Below are positions 1 through 11,139 of a stretch of 64,000 nucleotides of DNA, piece by piece; position 1 is the stretch's first letter; every line of letters starts with the position of its first letter. The stretch spans positions 201,704,939 to 201,768,938 of the forward strand of contig NC_071355.1 of NCBI RefSeq assembly GCF_943734655.1, in the 5' to 3' direction. The notes under the pieces are model-generated. The model had not been told where the DNA came from, made no database searches, and was given only the letters and a program-made list of their open reading frames with translations. The position numbers and the translations under genes were made by a program. Source of the stretch: Sabethes cyaneus. Lineage: Eukaryota > Arthropoda > Insecta > Diptera > Culicidae.

Positions 1-24
1 GTGCAGTTCTCCGCCGAACGGGAA
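1..24 (-). CDS. Possible second exon of the minus-strand collagen partner, cut by window edge
   Basis: On the minus strand a plausible acceptor (tttttgcactcattgcaag) ends at 25-26, leaving 24 nt of open sequence (FPFGGELH in phase 0) up to the edge. A second AG at 9-10 would instead give NCT..., reminiscent of the Asn-Cys-Thr of collagen IV 7S regions. This is too short to prove. Confidence 0.2.
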
Positions 25-900
25 CTTGCAATGAGTGCAAAAACCAGTGCAGTGGGTTAAATTATTCGAAGGGTTGGAAGCAGGATGAGCTCACAACGTG
101 AAATATCTACCCATTGAATTGCGCTGCGAAAAGGCTCCGTCTGTTCTGAGCAGGCACATAACACAAGCCCCGGGCGAATCGCTTGGTGGCGAAACGGCGA
201 TAAATTATTTCTTGTGATCCTGAATATGTGTCTACTTTGTTTATGGTAAGTCAGTTTTAGGGTCTCTCATGTAGGTGGTTTAGTTACGGGGCTGGTTCTC
301 AGCATCGTTCAGGGTCAAACGTGTATCGTGACGTGATGTAATGTGCTGTTCCTTTAAATGTAGTACGTACCTAGTTACCTACTTACCGGCTTGCTTTGAT
401 TTCTCAAGTACATCATATAATTAATGCTCTGCCTGCAGAATCCTAGATGGAAACAAACTTATTCCTTCGCTTTACTATTCAGATTAACGTCGTTGCGTTT
501 CAGTTATTTGATTTTCGTTGCATTATAGTTATTCTGTTTTATTAATCAATTTGTTGAATTGTGTTCATCGTAAAAAAGTGCTAAATTAAAATCAGACTGA
601 ACCATTCATTACTTTCAATTCTAATGTACATATCGCATAGCGATGTTTGATGTATATATTCTACTAACCGTAGCCCACGAATGTCGCCTCGTGTTTAATT
701 GAGAGCGAATCGAAGGTACTCAACGCAATTTTCTGTAAATACGGCGATAAAACACGTTTATGCTGTGATAATCTAGATTCACTATAACGGAGATAACCGG
801 AACGTATGACCAAAACGCCCAAATGTACCTCTAACGCTATATAACTATGAAATGCAATTACATAACTAATGCTTGTCTTGATAGCAAAGTGGCATGAATT
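1..900. other. Noncoding, nothing recognised
   Basis: AT-rich DNA at the left of the putative minus-strand collagen intron. No ORF with a recognisable domain and no repeat structure seen apart from the edge splice candidate. Confidence 0.5.
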
Positions 901-904
901 GGTT

Positions 905-1345
905 TGAATTGCACGTTCAATTTCAAGTCAACTTTCAAGCCCAACTTAAAACTCCTTAAAGCTCGTTTGCAAATACGAAGTCCAAATCCTGTTCCATGTC
1001 CAATGTCCTGTTCAATTTCAATGGAAAAAAGCTAAACCTTGGGTCATACGATTTGACCCTTGTTTATCGACAGACTTTGCAGCCGGTTATTAGAGTAAAG
1101 GACATTTACGGGGCTAGTGCAACGATCCAAATTCAAGCTTAATTTTATACCATATTTTAGTTCATTTTCAAGTTTAGTTCTATGTCTACTTCTAGTAAAA
1201 TTTTGAGTGAAAGTTACATTTGTAGTCCAATTTCAAGCGTTTTTGCTTTCATGTCTAATATTAATTTTAGGTACGAGTTCAAATTCAAATCTGATCTTAA
1301 GTCCAATTTTAGGTCTAATTTTAAATACAAATTGAGGTTTTTTGA
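905..1345. repeat. Degenerate ~12-bp minisatellite (TCCAATTTCAAG family), interrupted by a SINE tail
   Basis: Recurring variants of caatttcaagtcc and aattttaagtcc across the stretch. The Val-type SINE tail at 1051-1128 lies inside it. The same array type recurs at 10745-10855 and 60560-60850. Confidence 0.6.
1051..1128 (-). mobile_element. Val-type SINE, 3' portion
   Basis: Contains the family's body: tttgacccttgtttatcgac, cagccgg, gggctagtgcaacgatcc. The tRNA-like head is missing. The family is described under 43524-43732. Confidence 0.65.
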
Positions 1346-1379
1346 TAGGCCTTGGTTGGGATATGTACAAAATTCAATG

Positions 1380-2440
1380 TAAAAAAATTCTCGTGATGTA
1401 GTCCGGAAGTCTTGAGTTTCAATTGTTTTAATATAAATCAGCCAACCTATGATCACTTGATTTTTTGCGCCAAACGAGCCATTGAAAGGTCGGGTGCCTT
1501 ACCTGCTGTTTCTGCCTGGCTGAACAGACCATATTAAAAGCATTGTTACCTGTGAACAATTATAATTCTATAGTAACTTCTATAGTACATATAATAGCGT
1601 AACTCAATAGCTTTATATGTACCACATTCAACATTCAGTTTGTATTTTATCCAAGCAGTTTGCATCCGACTAATAAGAGACTAATGGGTTTTACATGTTT
1701 AATGGCGATCAGGTATTTCTCAATTTTTCACCTCGCTAGAATGATCTCAATTATTGGTATGCAGTTCAATAAAAAGCAACGCAGTCCATTAGCACGTTAT
1801 AAGAAGTTATATAAGAATATGCTGATGATATATAATTACCGATGCAGAGTTTGATTTAGTTCAAGATAAGACTCCTTTATGTTTCGTTGGCACGTTTGTC
1901 GGAAAGAGTCAGAAATTGGGGCACCAGTTCATGTTTTTCTTAGATGCATGAGTCATATATCTGGGACAATTTTGACATTTTGGCATCAACTCCTATTTGC
2001 ATTTTTTATCACAGCATCTTATAATTTTTATTCAACTTGATCTTTAAATCTCAAGGGCACCCACCAAGCAATTTTCGATTGTGTTAAAATTGTATATTGA
2101 AAATTATGCACGAAACCTTCAGCTACGAAGCAATAACTTCCGCTGCAAAAAAAAGTTACTTGAAATGTGTCTTTGTAATGACTGGCATCATAAAAAATTG
2201 ACTCGGTCCAGAGAAGATAATGCTAGAATCATTTCAGGATTACTACAATCTTCGCAATACAATTCCTTCAACAGGCTCGCCATTCAACAGCACAACATTC
2301 CAAAATAAAGCACACTAAAGGCTAGTAAAGCGAACAAACAGGATTGGGAATTACAAAACACGCTTCCAAATAGCATGGAAAACAGTTGCGAACCTAGGGT
2401 ACTTCCTTGAGGTACTCCAGAATTTTTTTCGGCCAAACTC
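1380..2440. other. Noncoding, nothing recognised
   Basis: Short chance ORFs only; no family resemblance and no obvious repeat structure. Confidence 0.45.
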
Positions 2441-2836
2441 AGGAACAGCGATGGAAAATCAGTGATTTTGATCTAATCTGTCAGTTTTGATCACACGCAC
2501 AGATGAGGATCTGCACAGTTCATGACAAGCAGTGATTATTTAGCTTTAATCACAAGATTTTTTCCTCTTATCAATTCTCAGCAGTCAATCACAGTGTTAT
2601 AATTTACCTAGCTGCGAGAGAAAACGTTGCTCATGTTATTTGTATTGAGATTCACGCACTGCACGCAAACGAACGTCTGTATCTGCTATATTTCTCAACG
2701 CAATCAAGCAATCAACATGATCTGATATGAGGTTTGTCATAATTTGTGCATATCACAATAAAGTATTTATCACTTACAAGTAGTGATGTAAATGAATTTG
2801 AATCAGATCGCTCCTATATTCTTGAATTTTTTGGAA
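2441..2836. mobile_element. hAT-type MITE, diverged copy
   Basis: Aligns along nearly its whole length with the MITE at 9444-9850: shared blocks include atcagtgattttgat, acctagctgcgaga, ttatatttctcaacgcaatc-like text, atgaggtttgtcataat and atctgatcgctcctat-like text. The terminal repeats have decayed and no target duplication is clear. Confidence 0.7.
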
Positions 2837-2905
2837 CAACAAAAGCGCCATCGTGAAATTTTTATCACTGAGAGATTATGAACTGACGAATAAGAAAAAC
2901 ATACT

Positions 2906-3330
2906 TTGAAAACTTTCTGTAAGGTAGAATACAGGTTTTCAACCACGAAGCGAGCATTCAACCAGCCTTGCGTTCTGCATGTGGGTGGATTGTGGGAATG
3001 GATGACTCATTCCGTTAAATTGACGATGAAAGCAACTAATGGTGGAAGGGTTTTAAGCCATGATTGTTTCCTTATTTTGGCAATTATGCCAAAAGGAATT
3101 ATTACTTCAAGACCACTAGCATACCTTTCACTAGATTTTGAGGAGAAAGAAGCGCTAGCGTCTAAACTTTTCCCCCTCGGTAAATTTGAGCAAACGTCGA
3201 CAAACCAACGCAATGAACGCTTTTCGAATACGCTGGATGCGTGAGATCAAACCGGTAGTACTTGGGAACCTGGTCCTCATTGTTCGAGAAGAAACGGTTA
3301 AGCAACAAACAGGTGTGTTTTTCTAAGACC
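2906..3330 (+). pseudogene. BEL/Pao retrotransposon integrase fragment
   Basis: A 112-codon open frame with HVGGLWE, HSVKLTMKATNGGRVLS, ITSRPLAYLSLDFEEKEAL and a later ...MREIKPVVLGNLVLIVREE in another frame. This matches the end of the BEL/Pao integrase core and the adjacent basic tail. No LTR, protease or RT is nearby. A dead fragment of an LTR retrotransposon. Confidence 0.65.
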
Positions 3331-3334
3331 TAAG

Positions 3335-6300
3335 ACTAGCATTTTTGGATGTGCCACAAACTAAAGTATTAACTATCCTGGTAGAACAGTCAACAAAGAA
3401 ATAATCAACGGGAAGTTAAGAAAAAATTCCATTCAATTCTACTACACTAAATATACCAATCTTTACAAGATATACGTGCATTACTATGCCTTCGTAGTTA
3501 GATTGTTTTATTCTATATTAAAAGGTTTTCAGCCTGTGGCTGGTTCGCCTCTTCGTTAGATTACTATTTGTAAACTTCTTCAGAGGGCAGTGCCCATTGG
3601 GTACAGTTACTTATAAAGCAGTCCGTAGAATTAAATGCATTATTTTCTTAACTTCCCCTGGTTGATACGGAAATTCTATCTACTAAGATGCTCAAAAATA
3701 ATTTACATAAATATGCAAAGAAAGCAAATTATTCAGTAACTTCGAAGTTTCCTGTGGGATGTACTTCGTTGATATTAGCTAGAATTGTAAATCAGTATTT
3801 TCGCAAATCAGGACTTTTTCTAATTAAGATGAACATAAATTGAAACAAACTTTCTTTTCAGACAAGTTCTCATTCCATTCGATGAAAGTCTTAGCAAATT
3901 TCATACAATTTGCACATTTTGTAGTGGTACTGATCTATGCAACAATTTTTTTTGTGGCAAATATACAAGTAAATACAGAACTCAGCCGGGTTTTAACGAG
4001 GAATTGAAACACCCTGCGGCGGGAAATCGTTCAATTGACCTAGTTAAGAGCAGGCAGTGCGGAACGCGCTATGCTCTCACCTCATTTGGAGCGAGGTCGA
4101 CATAAATAACTGAGCACCAAATTGATTAGTTATCTGTGCCTCAAATTTTACGGCTGGGGTATTAAAAATAAACTGGATATCGTAAATTGCTTTCCTGTGG
4201 CAAAAACTAGCTTTTTCTGTAGGAAAGTTCGAGCATAGCAGGCGAAACGGAATTACATTTTATTTCAAAAATATGCGATTTAGTGACTGTAATTATCCAT
4301 AAAAAGCCACATGCCTGCTACCGGCAACCTGGTGCTCGCAGCAAATTATTATTATTTTTATTACCATATATTTTTGAGGCCTGCGGAGACCTTTACATTA
4401 AAATTTGCACACCATCTGAAAGTCTCAGTCAAGCAAAGTTGGGATAAAACTCTGCCAGCCTATTGCTTTACTTGAAGGATATTTTTGCTCATTAAAAAGC
4501 ACTTTTGAATCATCACACGAAAGTCAGATATTTTCTATATCCCAAAATAAGCCTCAATACTTGATGCGCGTCATTAATAGAAAATTAAAAAACAATTTTG
4601 TCTGAGAAAATGCTTGTTAGTAATGGTTGTTTCATGGATAATCAAATATATTAAAGTCGAATTATTTTTTATCTCGAAAGCAACAATATAACAACAACCA
4701 ACAGTTCATAATAGATACAGTAAAAGGAAATGAAATTTCAGTTTCAATAAAACTATAAGGAAAGATCAAGGCTAATCTTGCCGTTTTTCACTTTCACTGG
4801 TTCCTTTATATGTCTTGAATAACTTTAATTTCATGGTGAATAATTCTGCATGCAACTCACCGATGTGCCAATCTTCCAGATTTGTCTGAGTATTAGAAAC
4901 TTTTTGACTCTTAACGACAAACTCCCAAGTTTTTTCATGATTCATCTACATCTTTTCGAACGGAGTCTATCCGTGTCGAAACTAGAGCGACATAAAAATG
5001 CATTTCATATCGTCAAGTAAAACCTGTTTTGTTAGAAAAAAATTAAGAACCTGTGTCTTTTGGTAAAGTTAGTACAGTATAAATTGCCGAATTTTAGTTA
5101 TTTTAGTAACACGCGCTGCTCTGCAGAATCTCACTCCTTTGGGGCTAATATTATAAACGTTAATGCATTTCCATAACCATACCATTCATTGGTTCATAAT
5201 AAGTCATTGTCAAGGCTGTCAGTTAAACGTAGTCAGAATCTGCCAATAATGCTTAATTAATTTCCATTGAAAATGGATTGTGAAATTGATTATCGTAACG
5301 TAATATGCATGTTTATTAACTCTGTTTTCCCGTATATAGCCTGACCATCAAGCGAGATTCACTTCAGGCCAGGCATAAAGCGAAATGATCACTGCGTGAG
5401 CATTATTTTTAAGAGAACCATTTTGCTTGCCTTTCTCCTTCAAGAAAGCATAAACATCATAATGAAAGTTTAATTTTAAACTGATTTTTAGTTCCACAGT
5501 ACCTCAAATGTATTGAACTGATGATGTATTACGACTACTTTTGCTCGAAAATGAAAGCAATGGTAGGTATATTGCCATTAACTGTCATTGAAACGTTGAT
5601 CGTAAATTCGGTTTTAAAGTTACAGGTGATTGATTTTGGAATTTTACGGTTCTGTAATAAAGTAAGATTTTAGTAAATTTCAATAAAAAACGATCTGCGC
5701 GCACACCGGCAAACAGGAACAAGAAGATACTTAGTTTGCTGTTTTCGTACCGCTTGCAGGGCAAGCGAAATCATAATTAATGTGTACGTAAAACGTTTAT
5801 GCTGAATTTTGTCATTCGCTGGATGTTACTAAATGCTTTCCAGAAAGTTATTGCCAGTTCAGAACGCTTATCAGGAGTTAAACAGCGAAAAAAAATGTGC
5901 TTCAGCATTGACTCCGTTTCCGAGAAATGTTCGCTTCGCGTTTCCTCGCTCAGCAGCGCGCGTAGTCGCAAGTCAATTTCATTCACGCTTGTTATGTACT
6001 CTTGTTGCTGCAGGCGCGCACGTAGGGAAACAGGAAAAGTAATGAGGTTAAAGTTTATAGCCGTATGCTCTTATTTTTAGCGTCCGGAGTCTCATTCGTC
6101 TTTTTGATAAAGTCTCGCGCAAGACTTTTAGCGGCCGACGCGGAACCCCTTGCAAGTGCGCGGATTCAGAAATAATTTCACTGAAAGTTGTAATTCAAAA
6201 CCGACACCGAACGAGTTATCACAGTCGAAGGAGAACGTTATCGCAAACTAGGATAGCTTCGCGACTCTTTTTGCTGATGGGAAACCGTTTGGCGGCCGTT

Positions 6301-6670
6301 GGTGACGACGGCATCCTCTCAACGTGGATGGATAGGGTTACTGTTACTCCTTAGTAACGACACACATCCGCACTATTTTACAGGTTTGACTTTCATAAAT
6401 ATTTGCCTTGTCATTTAGCTTCACATTGTACATAATCAAAAAGGACCATATCTCCGATATTGCTAAGCGGGTTAGTAGAATCTCAAACATGAGTAAAACG
6501 GAATAATTGTAAACAATATTCGAGCGTCTTGGTAAAATTACGGAACCAACGAGAAAGAGACCTTCACAAACATTTGATATTACGGGTATTACTTGTAACC
6601 TTCATCAATGTGTACAGTAACGGGGGCAGTTTGTGCTCATTTCTCAAGCGATTACTAGAAGAAGAGGTTG
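3335..6670. other. Noncoding, nothing recognised
   Basis: AT-rich sequence. Small ORFs at 5777-6080 overlap on both strands and resemble no family I know. It may include intronic regulatory DNA, but I see no specific site. Confidence 0.4.
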
Positions 6671-6679
6671 TATCGTGCT

Positions 6680-8795
6680 TTTCAACATGGCACAGCCCTC
6701 ACCTCGGAAGTACCGATGACGACAAAGGCGAATTTTACGCGCAGTTGGATTTTACGCGCAGTTGATATCAAAATCATCATCGTGGACTGTGGTTGGTCAG
6801 GAGAAGGAATTAAAACCGATGATTGGACGGTTTAACGCACCTACCCGCAAACAAACGAAAACGGATTACGACTTGTCGACTTCGTCGCCTCCAACAACAT
6901 GGCCATACGTAGTACTTTCTTCCAGCATAACCTCTATCATCGGTACACCTGGAGATCACCTAACCAGACGGAACCAGACTTTTCAGACATTACCGACATC
7001 AGACATCGGGGCGCTAACATTGATTCGGATCTCTACCTGGTGATGGTAAGGATACGTCAAAAACTATTTGTTGTGAACAACATACGATACCAGCGTCCAC
7101 CACGGTATAATCTAGCACGACTGAAGCAACCGGATATCGCCAAAAAATACGCGTTATCTCTCGAAATCGCGCTGCCGCTAGGGGGTGAGCTGGATGAAGC
7201 CCCTCTTGAGCACTGTTGGAACGCCGTAAAAACAGCCATTACCAGAGTAGCGGAGAACGTCCTGGGCCATGTGGCACCGAATCGACGTAACGAATAGTTT
7301 GCCGAGGAATGCCAGCAGATATTGGCTGAGAAGAAAGCAGCGCGGGTACAAATGCTGCGTAGAGCCACCCGTCAGAATGTGGAGCGATACAAACAGAAGC
7401 GGAGACAACAAATCCGATTCATCCAGGAGAAGAAGCACCACCAGGAGGAGAAGGAGTGCGAGCAGCTGTATCGCTTTCACGGCACACGGAAGCTCTTTTA
7501 TAGACTCAACGAATCTCGCAAAGGCTTCGTGCCTGGGCCGAAATTTGCAGAGCTTAAGATGGAGATATGTTGACTGACGACCGTGCGGTGATCGAAAGAT
7601 GGAAGCAGCACTATGATGAACACCTGAATGGTGTGCAGGCGGAAGACCACAATAGCGGAGGAAATGACCACGTTGCCACCCCCAACGATAAGGGAAGTTG
7701 AGGAAGCCATCTAACGGCTGAAAAACAACAAAGCAGCGCAAAAGGATGACATTGTAGCGGAACGTATTAAAATGGGTCCGGACAAGTTGACCAGCTGTCT
7801 GCATCAACTGATTGTCAAGATTTCGGATACGGAACGACTACCGGAGGAGTGGAAAGACGGGGTTATTTGTGGGAAGTTATCAGGCCGGCTTCACGGAGGG
7901 TCGGTCTACAACGGACCAAATCTTCACCCTGCGGCAGGTCCTCCAGAAGTGTCGCGAATTCCGAGCCCCCCTCGCATCACCTGTTCATCGATTTCAAAGC
8001 CGCATATGATAGTGTAAACCGATAAGAGCTATGGAAAAATTTTTTATCCAAAAACGGCATTCCGGGTAAGCTTACTAGACTCATCATGGTTACGATGGAT
8101 GGGATATCGTGCTGTGTCAGAATCTCGGGTGGATTGTCGGACCCATTCGAATCTCGCAGGGGACTTCGACAAGGAGATGGTCTTTCCTGCCTGCTGTTCA
8201 ACATTGCGCTTGAAGATGTTATAAGACGAGCGGCGATCGAAATGCGGGGCACGATTTTCAATAAATCCAGTCAATTCATCTACTTTGCTGACGACGTGGA
8301 TGCTGTCGGCAGAACATTTAAGGCGGTGGAAGATCAGTACACCAGACTAAAACACGAAGCAGAGAAGATTGAGCTAAAGATAAATACGTCTAAAACGGAG
8401 TATATGCTGGCGGGTGGGACCAAGCGCGGCAGAGCCAGCTTGGGCAGTATCGTGGTAATCTACGGAGCTGAGTTTACGGTAGTCAACGAATTCGTATACC
8501 TGGGCTCACTCGCAACAGAGGACAACAATACCAGCCGTGGGATTAAAAGGCGTATTATCAGCGTAAGTCGGACCTAGTACGGACTCCACAAACCCTCCGT
8601 ACAAAGTGCACACTGTATAAAACGCTAATTAGACCGGTTGTCCTCTACGGGTACGAAACGTGGACACTGGTAGAAGAGGACCTACGAGCACTCGGAGTTT
8701 TCGAACGGCGGGTGCTAAGAATCATCTTTGGCGGAGTGCAAGAGAACGGTGTATGGAGGCGAAGAATGAACGGCGAATGGTGGTATTCAGAAAGT
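6680..8795 (+). pseudogene. RTE-clade non-LTR retrotransposon, degenerate copy 1
   Basis: Pieces in several frames follow the RTE order. Endonuclease end: LRLVDFVASNNMAIRSTFFQ, HRYTWRSPNQTE, with the IDHIL segment missing and the catalytic SDH read as SDL. Linker: RPPRYNLARLKQPDIAKKYA. RT: RGLRQGDGLSCLLFNIAL, IYFADDVDAVGR, INTSKTEYMLAGG. C-terminus: EFVYLGSLATEDNNTSRG, VLYGYETWTLVEEDLRAL, FGGVQENGVWRRRMN. Multiple frameshifts make it inactive. The 3' end is lost near 8795. Confidence 0.8.
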
Positions 8796-8904
8796 GACCA
8801 AACTCGTGTTTTTAGTCTTTGACCTTGAAATGCGGGGAGGGGGGGGGGGGGTAAATAGGTAGCTGCGCTTAACAAGTTGTCGTTGTGACTCCTGCATTTT
8901 GTCC

Positions 8905-9045
8905 AATGCTGGAAGGTTCATGGGTCGAACAAAGCTATAATCAGAGATTATAACCGGATTTGAACCCACTATACCCGCCAGGGCGTGTGATTCGCTGGTA
9001 CCCAAGTACCTTTGAACCATAGAGGCGCTGGACAAAAGGAGACTG
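8905..9045 (-). mobile_element. tRNA-derived SINE head (third type)
   Basis: On the minus strand, GCGCCTCTATGGTTCAAAGG (A-box-like) and GTGGGTTCAAATCC (B box) are spaced as in a tRNA with a long variable arm. Acceptor pairing is poor, so it is a SINE or tRNA-like fossil, not a working tRNA gene. Confidence 0.45.
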
Positions 9046-9289
9046 CGCAACCACCCTTATTAATGTAGCGACGTATCTGGTTTTGGGTTATTTTCAGACC
9101 TCTTCCTCCGTCAACTGTAGAAACCACCGACCGAGAAGTTTTAATCAAATTTGTTTTTACTTTCGGGACGACGACACTATGCAGGCCCTTACGACTTGCA
9201 AGGCACTGCGTGTGACGTAGTTCGTCTGTCAGCGTGTTAGGCCGCGATTTTCAGCGTGGTTTTTCGGAGAAACGCTCCGTTCCTATGAA

Positions 9290-9443
9290 ATAGACCAAAC
9301 TCGTGTTTTTAGTCCTTTTTTAGTGTTTTTAGTGGAGGGACCCCATCCATCAATTGTAGAACCATCGTTTTACTCCCCCTTCCTTTCCATTCTTTCCCCT
9401 CCATTCCCAAAAAATTTTCATTACTTTCTCCTACCGTCCCTCC
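9290..9443. repeat. Dispersed pyrimidine-rich repeat, copy 1
   Basis: The text around tttcattactttctcctacc and ccaaactcgtgtttttagtc recurs at 53190-53550 and 59790-60010. The hAT MITE at 9444 is inserted in it. Confidence 0.5.
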
Positions 9444-9850
9444 CAGGGATGGAAGATCAGTGATTTTGATAAAATTTGTGAGTTATCACCCCACGCACAG
9501 ATCACTATCCGTACTGATCATGACAAACAGTGAATCTTTAGCGTTGATCACAAGATTTTGTTCTCTAAACAGTCTCAGCAGTCGATCAAAGTGTTACATT
9601 TTACCTAGCTGCGAGAAAAAAGGTCACACATGTCGTTTGTATTGCGGTTCATGCGATGCACACAACCAATCGTCTGTACCTGTTATATTTCTCAACGCAA
9701 TCATGCAATGAACATGACCTGACATGAGGTTTGTCATAATCTGTGCGGATCGCAAAAAAGCGTTTGTCGCTTGTAAGTAGTGATGTCAATGAATCTGAAT
9801 CTGATCGCTCCTATGATCTTGATCGCTAGAAGCGATTTTTTCCATCCCTG
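9444..9850. mobile_element. hAT-superfamily MITE with 8-bp target duplication
   Basis: 407 bp with inverted ends CAGGGATGGAA.../...TTCCATCCCTG, flanked by perfect GTCCCTCC at 9436-9443 and 9851-9858. An 8-bp duplication and CAGGG ends are typical of hAT. No transposase is encoded. A diverged relative is at 2441-2836. Confidence 0.88.
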
Positions 9851-9989
9851 GTCCCTCCAGGCGAGATTTGGTGAACACTGGGTGCCCGCGGAACTGGAGA
9901 CCAGCTGTCATGAACCGAAGTAGATGAAGAAATTATACTGCGCAGGCCTTATCATCACAAGACGTTAGGCCAATTAGGTAAGTAAGTAA

Positions 9990-10735
9990 GTATGTAGAGG
10001 TAAAATGAGACAAGAAATGGACTAGAATGGAACAGAAAACAGGAGAAACCAAAGGGAAAAGAAGAATAGTGAATCAGAAAAAGAAAACCGATAGGGGAAG
10101 CGAGAAAAACAGGGAAAAGAGGTCAAACGGGACATAAAATGAGTAATATGGGACAAAAAACGGGAAAATGGGACAGAAAAAGAAGAGAAAATACAAGAAA
10201 AACGAACTAAACCAAAGGTAAAACGGAAGGGTAGAAGGCAACCAACGGGAAATATAAAAGGGAAACCGGAGATGAAAGTGAAAAAATTGAGCTAAAAACA
10301 GAATAAAAAGACAGAAAAGACTAAAAACAGAGCATAAAAAAGAGGAAAGCGGAACCGACGAAGACGAAAAACGCGAAGGAAAAGAGATTAAAATAAAGTT
10401 AGAATAATACGAAAACTGGAAACCAAAGGAGGGAGAAAGATAATGGAAAAAACTGAAAACGGAAAAGAAAATAACAAAAAACGAGTGTAAAGCATCAAAA
10501 TTATATTTCAAGGACTGAAAATAAGAAAAAATAAATTAGAAAACAAAGAAGTAAGGAATAATGAAAAAGGAAACACGGGATATAAAAAACGAAAATGAAA
10601 GAAAAAGGGTAAAAACGGATGAAAAGTGACAACAAAACCGGTACCGGTGGAAAACGGTAAAGAACAGGAGAAAACACGGAACAAAAAGTGGAAAAATGTG
10701 ACTGGAAAAGAGAAAAAGCAAACGTCTATACGTCC
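9990..10735. repeat. Purine-rich minisatellite, array 1
   Basis: About 745 bp of degenerate 8-14-bp units on the plus strand, such as ggacagaaaa, gggaaaa and aaaacgg, almost free of pyrimidine runs. On the minus strand it makes spurious Phe/Ser-rich ORFs. A second array is at 58960-59735. Confidence 0.8.
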
Positions 10736-10744
10736 CGTTTGATT

Positions 10745-10860
10745 TGAAACTAGTTCAAATTAGACCAAATTCAAGTTTAATTAAATGCCCTATGTAAAGT
10801 TCAATTTCAACTCTAATTTCTAGTCCAATTTCAATTTTGATATTAAATCCAGTAGCACCC
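10745..10860. repeat. TCCAATTTCAAG minisatellite, array 2
   Basis: Short array of caaattcaagtttaa, agttcaatttcaactc and agtccaatttcaattttg variants directly after the purine-rich array. Confidence 0.6.
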
Positions 10861-11010
10861 GAAGGTACGGAGTTTTCAACCTACTCGTTCCGCATTTGTG
10901 TGATAGGTATACAAGATTCGCCATGCTACGATTACTCCGTAATCTGGCAAAAATTCTTCAGAAAAGTCGGATGCTCCACCATTTGGTTATTTCTGGGCAC
11001 GCTAGTGGTA
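10861..11010. repeat. Repeat tail shared with 60820-60965
   Basis: Both places have gttttcaacctac/taac, gattactc, attcttc-gaaa-g-cggatg and tctgggcacgcta in the same order after the same minisatellites, showing one composite dispersed unit. Confidence 0.6.
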
Positions 11011-11030
11011 TAGAGCAATTGCTGGGCTAG

Positions 11031-11135
11031 TGCAACGGGCCTACTGACTCTACCTAGCAACACCGGCCATCCAAGATTCGAATATTCGACGACTGGCTTA
11101 TTAGGCCAGTGTCGGTCCTCGCGGGAGGTCTCGAA
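11031..11135 (-). mobile_element. Val-type SINE, tRNA-like head portion
   Basis: Minus-strand head with tggcctaataagccag (anticodon-arm-like) and ttcgaatc (B box), plus ggcccgttgcactagcccag. The tail is missing. Confidence 0.65.
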
Positions 11136-11139
11136 TCGG

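Noticed and set aside
7178..7807. 209-codon minus-strand ORF
   Set aside because: Antisense shadow of the degenerate RTE linker region; composition follows that strand.
10074..10721. Phe/Ser-rich minus-strand ORFs that resemble membrane proteins
   Set aside because: Produced by the purine-rich minisatellite; no start context, no conserved residues, and the same artefact recurs at 58863-59707.
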